This document shows positions 59,542 through 64,000 of a stretch of DNA of 64,000 bases, piece by piece (position 1 is the first letter of the stretch; each line of letters begins with the position of its first letter). Origin of the DNA: Synaphobranchus kaupii (lineage: Eukaryota > Chordata > Actinopteri > Anguilliformes > Synaphobranchidae); assembly GCA_029718625.1 (NCBI GenBank), contig CM056376.1:79173386-79237385 (forward strand). Direction: 5' to 3'. A program made the position numbers and the translations under genes. Under the pieces are notes generated by a model that was not told the origin of the DNA, did no database searches, and saw only the letters and a program-made list of their open reading frames with translations.

Positions 59542-60261
59542 GTGGACACGATAGGCTACATCCTGAATAGTAAGAATAAATCAATTTTTAATCCTGAAGC
59601 AAATGGTGTTACAGAATACATGAGTAACTAGAATTTGAATCAAACAATCATTAACCCCTTTGCGAAGATGCCTAGTGATAATGCCAACTGAGACATTCGT
59701 TGCTCCTGCAGCCAAACTATTAGTGGAAATCACAACCTCTGTGTTTTAACTTTATTGGTAGATGATTCATGACAACTCTGCTGAATAGAGAGTTTCTAAG
59801 TGTCACTATTTTCCCATAGCAAGTCCATTTAACAAGCACCCCCCCACCCAGTCTATACCTACCCATGTGTGACATAGTGGACAATAGCGGACTATGTGTG
59901 AGTTCATAAATATATTTATTTATCATATAAATTTAGAATTCCGTCATAGCAACAAGATAAATCCAACAATAGCCTGATCATATGCCAAACACGCCATGAA
60001 AAGCCCTCCTCACTCAAATGCAAAATAAACATGTGAAATTATTGTCTCATTGTACCACATATTCTACAATAACTATCTGCTACTAATTATGAAATAAATA
60101 TACAATCCTACCATTGGTTTTACACATCGAGATGTTCCTTTCAAAATTCAGTGGTTATTTGTGTACAACACTTTACACCATCCTGTTATGGTTTGTGACC
60201 TTTTTCCCTTGCGGTCGTGTTCCTCGGTCGCCACAAGTGGGCGCTGCTTCGTTGGTTGAGT

Positions 60262-60680
60262 TTTGGCCTATTCTTGCGCCTCATTACTGAGGCAGGGCGT
60301 TTATTATTGCTGGCCGTTTAATTACTTAGCACGTGGAAGCATGGAGTAGCAGTTCTTTGTTCCCCTTTGCCTTGTTTGGATTTCTTGCTGTGAAATCAGG
60401 CATTTGTGCTTCTACTCAATTGCGTGTTACAGTGTGCCGGTTCGTGGCTTCGGTACGTTGGTGTGTATTTGTGCCATTATGCTACTCGCCTGTTCTTATG
60501 CGTCTCATTTCCGAGACAGGGCGTTTGTTATTTCTGGCTCGTTTATTAGTTACTTAGCTCGTAGAAGTATGGGGTAGTAGTCCTTTGTTCCCTTTCGCCT
60601 TGTTTGGGTTTCTTGTTGTGAAACCAGGCGTTTGTGCTTCTACTCATTGGTGTGTAACAGTGAGCCGGTCTGTAGCTGTG
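60262..60680 (+). repeat. Diverged tandem duplication, about 224-bp unit
   Basis: CAGGGCGTTT occurs at 60293 and again at 60517. Both copies continue through TTACTTAGC, AGCAT/AGTATGG, CTTTGTTCCC, TTGTTTGG and TTTGTGCTTCTACTCA. The copies differ at many positions, so the duplication is old. No function is apparent. Confidence 0.8.
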
Positions 60681-63600
60681 GTGTGTGTGTGTGTTCCTTG
60701 TCTTGTCTCCTCCCTTATCTGCGGGGTTTCCCACCTTAGTGGCCTTAGGGCTTAAATAATCCCCTTGCTGCGTTTGGCTCCTACCTCACACATCACGCCC
60801 CATTACACATCCGAAATGTACAACACTTTATACCGCTATTACACTATCTGAAACGTCGACTCGTAATATGCCCCATGCCCTGCAAGCCTGTCTCATTCAT
60901 TACAGTTCATTCTGGTTTAATTGTCTGCTCTTTTATCCAATAGAGTACATTATAACCTTAGCAGTGGTATATGCAACGACTTATTGGGTGCTTTGAAAAA
61001 TTAATTGCAGGCCAGCGTAATGGCAGTTTTCTACGTCTAGTATTACGCAAGCTCTATAGAAAATGCATTAGGAAGGGGAGTATTCCCTTTCCCGATATGT
61101 AAGTATTTTTGCGTCTAAAATGCGGTTGGTCTCACTGGCTACATATGTACGTTAGTTTTTCCACTTTCCACAGAAAGTAAGAGTCATCCAGTGAAACAGT
61201 TTATCCTAAACTGCCAGCTAGTTCAGTGTAACAGTACCCTAAAATTACAGGATTTATATATTATTAAATGTTTTTTCACCGGCAACATTCCTGCCAGTCT
61301 TTTCACCTTTTTCTTATGAGATATTTCTTTATAGTGTAACCATTCAAAACACGCAAAATCTCTGATTTAAATATAGCTGTTTTTGTGGCTGGAGTAATTT
61401 ACATAGTTACTCTCAGTTGATCACCCGCAAAGTGTGAAATGATAACACATGCAAATAATTTGGCTGTGCACGCAAAATAACACCCCTTATTTGGGATCTT
61501 CGTAAATCGACCCCTCCTCCATATACTGTGTTATCTGGGAGCTGTCCTTCAGAGTTTGTATGCATTGCATTTGTGCTCAAACTCAATGCATATAAATGAG
61601 TTATGTATTACCCGACAGATCGACAAACAGCAAAGCCACAGCCCTGGAATCTGCCCATGTATCTGCTGCACCACTGATGCCATCTCGTCATAAGAGATGA
61701 TCCGAGCACAGAGTAAACCATCTTAATTAGCTGAGAGCACCAACTTTGTGTTTCACACCTTCAATCCAAAATATCCACTAGTGCTTGCTGCTTTTCCGTT
61801 CTCAACATTTGGGCTCACAACAGGCTCAATTACTTCCAGTGGGTTCCGTGCGTACTGCCTTCATCTGCACTGTAACAAACATGGAAGGCGGAGAAGGTTG
61901 ATATGGGAAGAGCTTACACACCTACATGCGAAAATATTAAACACTATCTAATCCACAACTATCCTAGGATGCTCAACCTAGTGTGAAAATATAAGTAGTA
62001 ACTTTCAGCTGTCAGTCGTGACCAAGCCATATGAATTCCATATTTGGAGCCTTAAATTAGGACTATAGTTGGACTTTTTGGTGAACTGTGTTCAAGAAAA
62101 GTACAAGAAAGAGTTCATATAAATGTTATGTGATTTCATTTAATAATTATTATTAAAATAATTTTCATCTACAATTTTTAAAATTATTATTTATTATTAT
62201 TTAAAAAATAGTGGATTAAAATTTCCACATGTGAAAAGAAAATAAGTAACTTGAAGTCATGTGAAATTTGCGTATTTACAGGTTAATTACATACGTTCAA
62301 CTTTTTTCACATGAACTACAATTCTTACATGCAAAAACAAGACATTTTTTGCTATTTTTCACATGTGGAAAAACCAAAATGAAAAATACGTGTCCAAAAA
62401 CTACATGTGATTTTCACATGTGATTTTTTGTAACGGATGCATCCTCACACATTACCCAATCCACCATCTCTTCCAGAACATCATATAGCTACCATAAGAA
62501 ATTAAAATATCTAGTGAATAATGAGATGCAGTCTATTAATAAATACCCCTCAGAAATATAGTAATATTATTCAGACATTATAAATCTAACTCTGCAATGC
62601 ATGCTCTTGCCTTTCTCTAACTGAGAGTTAATGCTGATTGTTTGTGGTATGCATTATTGCTCCCAGATACATGTGTGTTTAGCTGTGTATCAGGAACGGG
62701 TTTCAAAAGTAGTCATCATACACAGTGAAATTATTATATAATAAGGATGTTCTCACGGAGCTGTAAAAGGATGAGTTGTTTTGGTTAAGTTATGAATAAT
62801 AATATGAATAATATTATTTATATATAATGAAAAGGCACAAAATGTCCTCTTTTCTTCCTTATCCATGCAATGCATGTGGAGAGAAAGACGATGGCAGAGA
62901 TTCAAGGTGTAGCAGGGTCCTGGCTCCTGTCTCTTGAGGGAGACTCGCCGCATCGGTAGAACCAGCCCACATGCCACAAATGGCGGGGCGAGCAGCTGGG
63001 TGACCCTGAGGATCGCCAGCCTGCCGCCATTTTCAGCACTGCTGCCAAGCGCTCTGGAGAAACTGAGCCAACAGTCGCCCTGACCACAGCAAAGCCTGGC
63101 ATCGGGTGCTCACCAGCGATGTGCGAAACGGTTCGACCCCTGTGTAATCCCATTACGACTGTGGGCACTATGCTAATGGGCGGCATCTGCTTATTGCACA
63201 TATACGGTAGCAGTTCTTGTGGCTGGTCCTTGGTCAGCGTCTCACGAGGTTGATTTTGGCTGTTCTCAGTCTGTCACTGCTGTCAGCTGAAACGTTCTGC
63301 AGTTCTGAGTTGAGCTGTAACATTCCGCTATCCTGACTTTTCATGAAGGCCTATCGTAGACTTTTCACATCGTCAGTGTTGTACCGAGAATTTATTTGAG
63401 CAGTGATATTCATGTCCTTTGATTTTTAAATTCTTGATTTGCAACCATACAATCAATCCACTTTGCATTCTTTCAAGATCATGTTGCACTCAGATACATT
63501 TTTTAATGGGATAATAATGGCTATGCTGCCTTTTTCACTGACTGCCTGCTATGGGTTACATTGTGCTTTCTTCTGTGCTTTATGTATTATTAATATTTAT

Positions 63601-64000
63601 TTATTTATTTATTCATTCATTCATTTATTTTCTAATGCACTTTCAGTGAAGACAGAATAGAACAAAAATGAAAGAACAAATGCAAGAAAAATAAATAAAA
63701 ATAAACAGCTTGAGATTTTTCTTTCAATGGACAAGGTGCAGTCATTCATGTGATGACAAACTGCGACACCAATTATATGGAGTCAATCTCTTAACAGCTT
63801 ACCTGCCCTGTACCTTAGCTTCCTGTTAATAAATAGGATCTACCATTAGTGCATCCAGTAGGAAACCTGCAGGCATAACGTGTGGGTCACGACACTACCT
63901 TGCACCGAGACACAGCCTCACACATAATGCATAAACCCATCTCTGTGTTTGTGTCTGCCAGTCATGTCTGTGCATTACCAGAGTGGAGTCAGCCAACATC

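Larger units (their letters stand above)
44391..64000 (+). other. nav3: Long 3' intron of nav3 (partial)
   Basis: About 19.6 kb with no recognised exon, although the next navigator block is highly conserved. Contents include a LINE-like tail (46120-46200), a poly-C run, a gutted Tc1 element (53471-54024), a 27-bp tandem array (55417-56035), a hAT-like element (56718-58087), G-rich and CT-rich tracts, a dispersed repeat (59088-59541) and a diverged direct repeat (60262-60680). The stretches 44391-46100, 47200-52130 and 62450-64000 look unique and non-coding. Confidence 0.8.

Noticed and set aside
44391..64000. Next navigator exon (WDDSSS block)
   Set aside because: I looked for a TGGGATGAC-type start after an acceptor and found none, so no exon is claimed.

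Overview
The window looks like an intron-rich vertebrate locus, most likely from a teleost fish. It has phase-matched spliced exons, many dinucleotide microsatellites, Tc1-like relics with TA target sites, hAT-like and TTAA-flanked elements, a probable tRNA-derived SINE and LINE/SINE-type 3' tails. There are no bacterial operons, no CRISPR array and no convincing single-exon gene.

One gene was recognised: the middle part of a neuron navigator gene on the + strand, best matched to NAV3 (nav3). Seven coding exons were placed: 3504-3646, 14187-15166, 19803-19918, 23841-24436 (alternative first exon), 28195-28303, 41761-42174 and 44271-44390. All internal junctions are GT/AG and the phases agree across each one. 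The encoded protein is the Ser/Pro/Lys-rich linker between the N-terminal calponin-homology domain (upstream of the window) and the coiled-coil and AAA+ parts (downstream). It includes three EB-binding-type SxIP motifs, the short helix with LRQNLEETMSSL, and the YMSDGDIL / YLTDGGLNLY repeats. The next expected exon (WDDSSS-type) was not found in the final 19.6 kb.

The exon at 23841-24436 has its own ATG after an in-frame stop and a purine-rich leader. It carries NAV1-type N-terminal motifs (LRKQKSLTNL, SEHSL, MLGDL) and splices in phase to 28195. This points to an internal promoter for a short isoform lacking the calponin-homology domain. Two coding segments (14187-15166 and 23841-24436) each contain one apparent reading-frame break in GC- or C-rich sequence. 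In the first, a good acceptor-like CAG at 14418 would join the upstream exon directly to the intact downstream frame.

The introns hold most of the unusual structure. A 43-bp minisatellite of about 1.9 kb made of splice-donor-like units starts just after the donor at 28304. A 27-bp array at 55417-56035 is open in several frames on both strands. There are two TTAA-flanked MITEs (one 88 bp upstream of an exon), a 1.37-kb hAT-like element, two gutted Tc1 elements, several long snap-back palindromes, and a dispersed repeat present in opposite orientations 51 kb apart. Nothing here is clearly a new protein system. The best leads are the internal promoter, the two frame breaks and the donor-like minisatellite.
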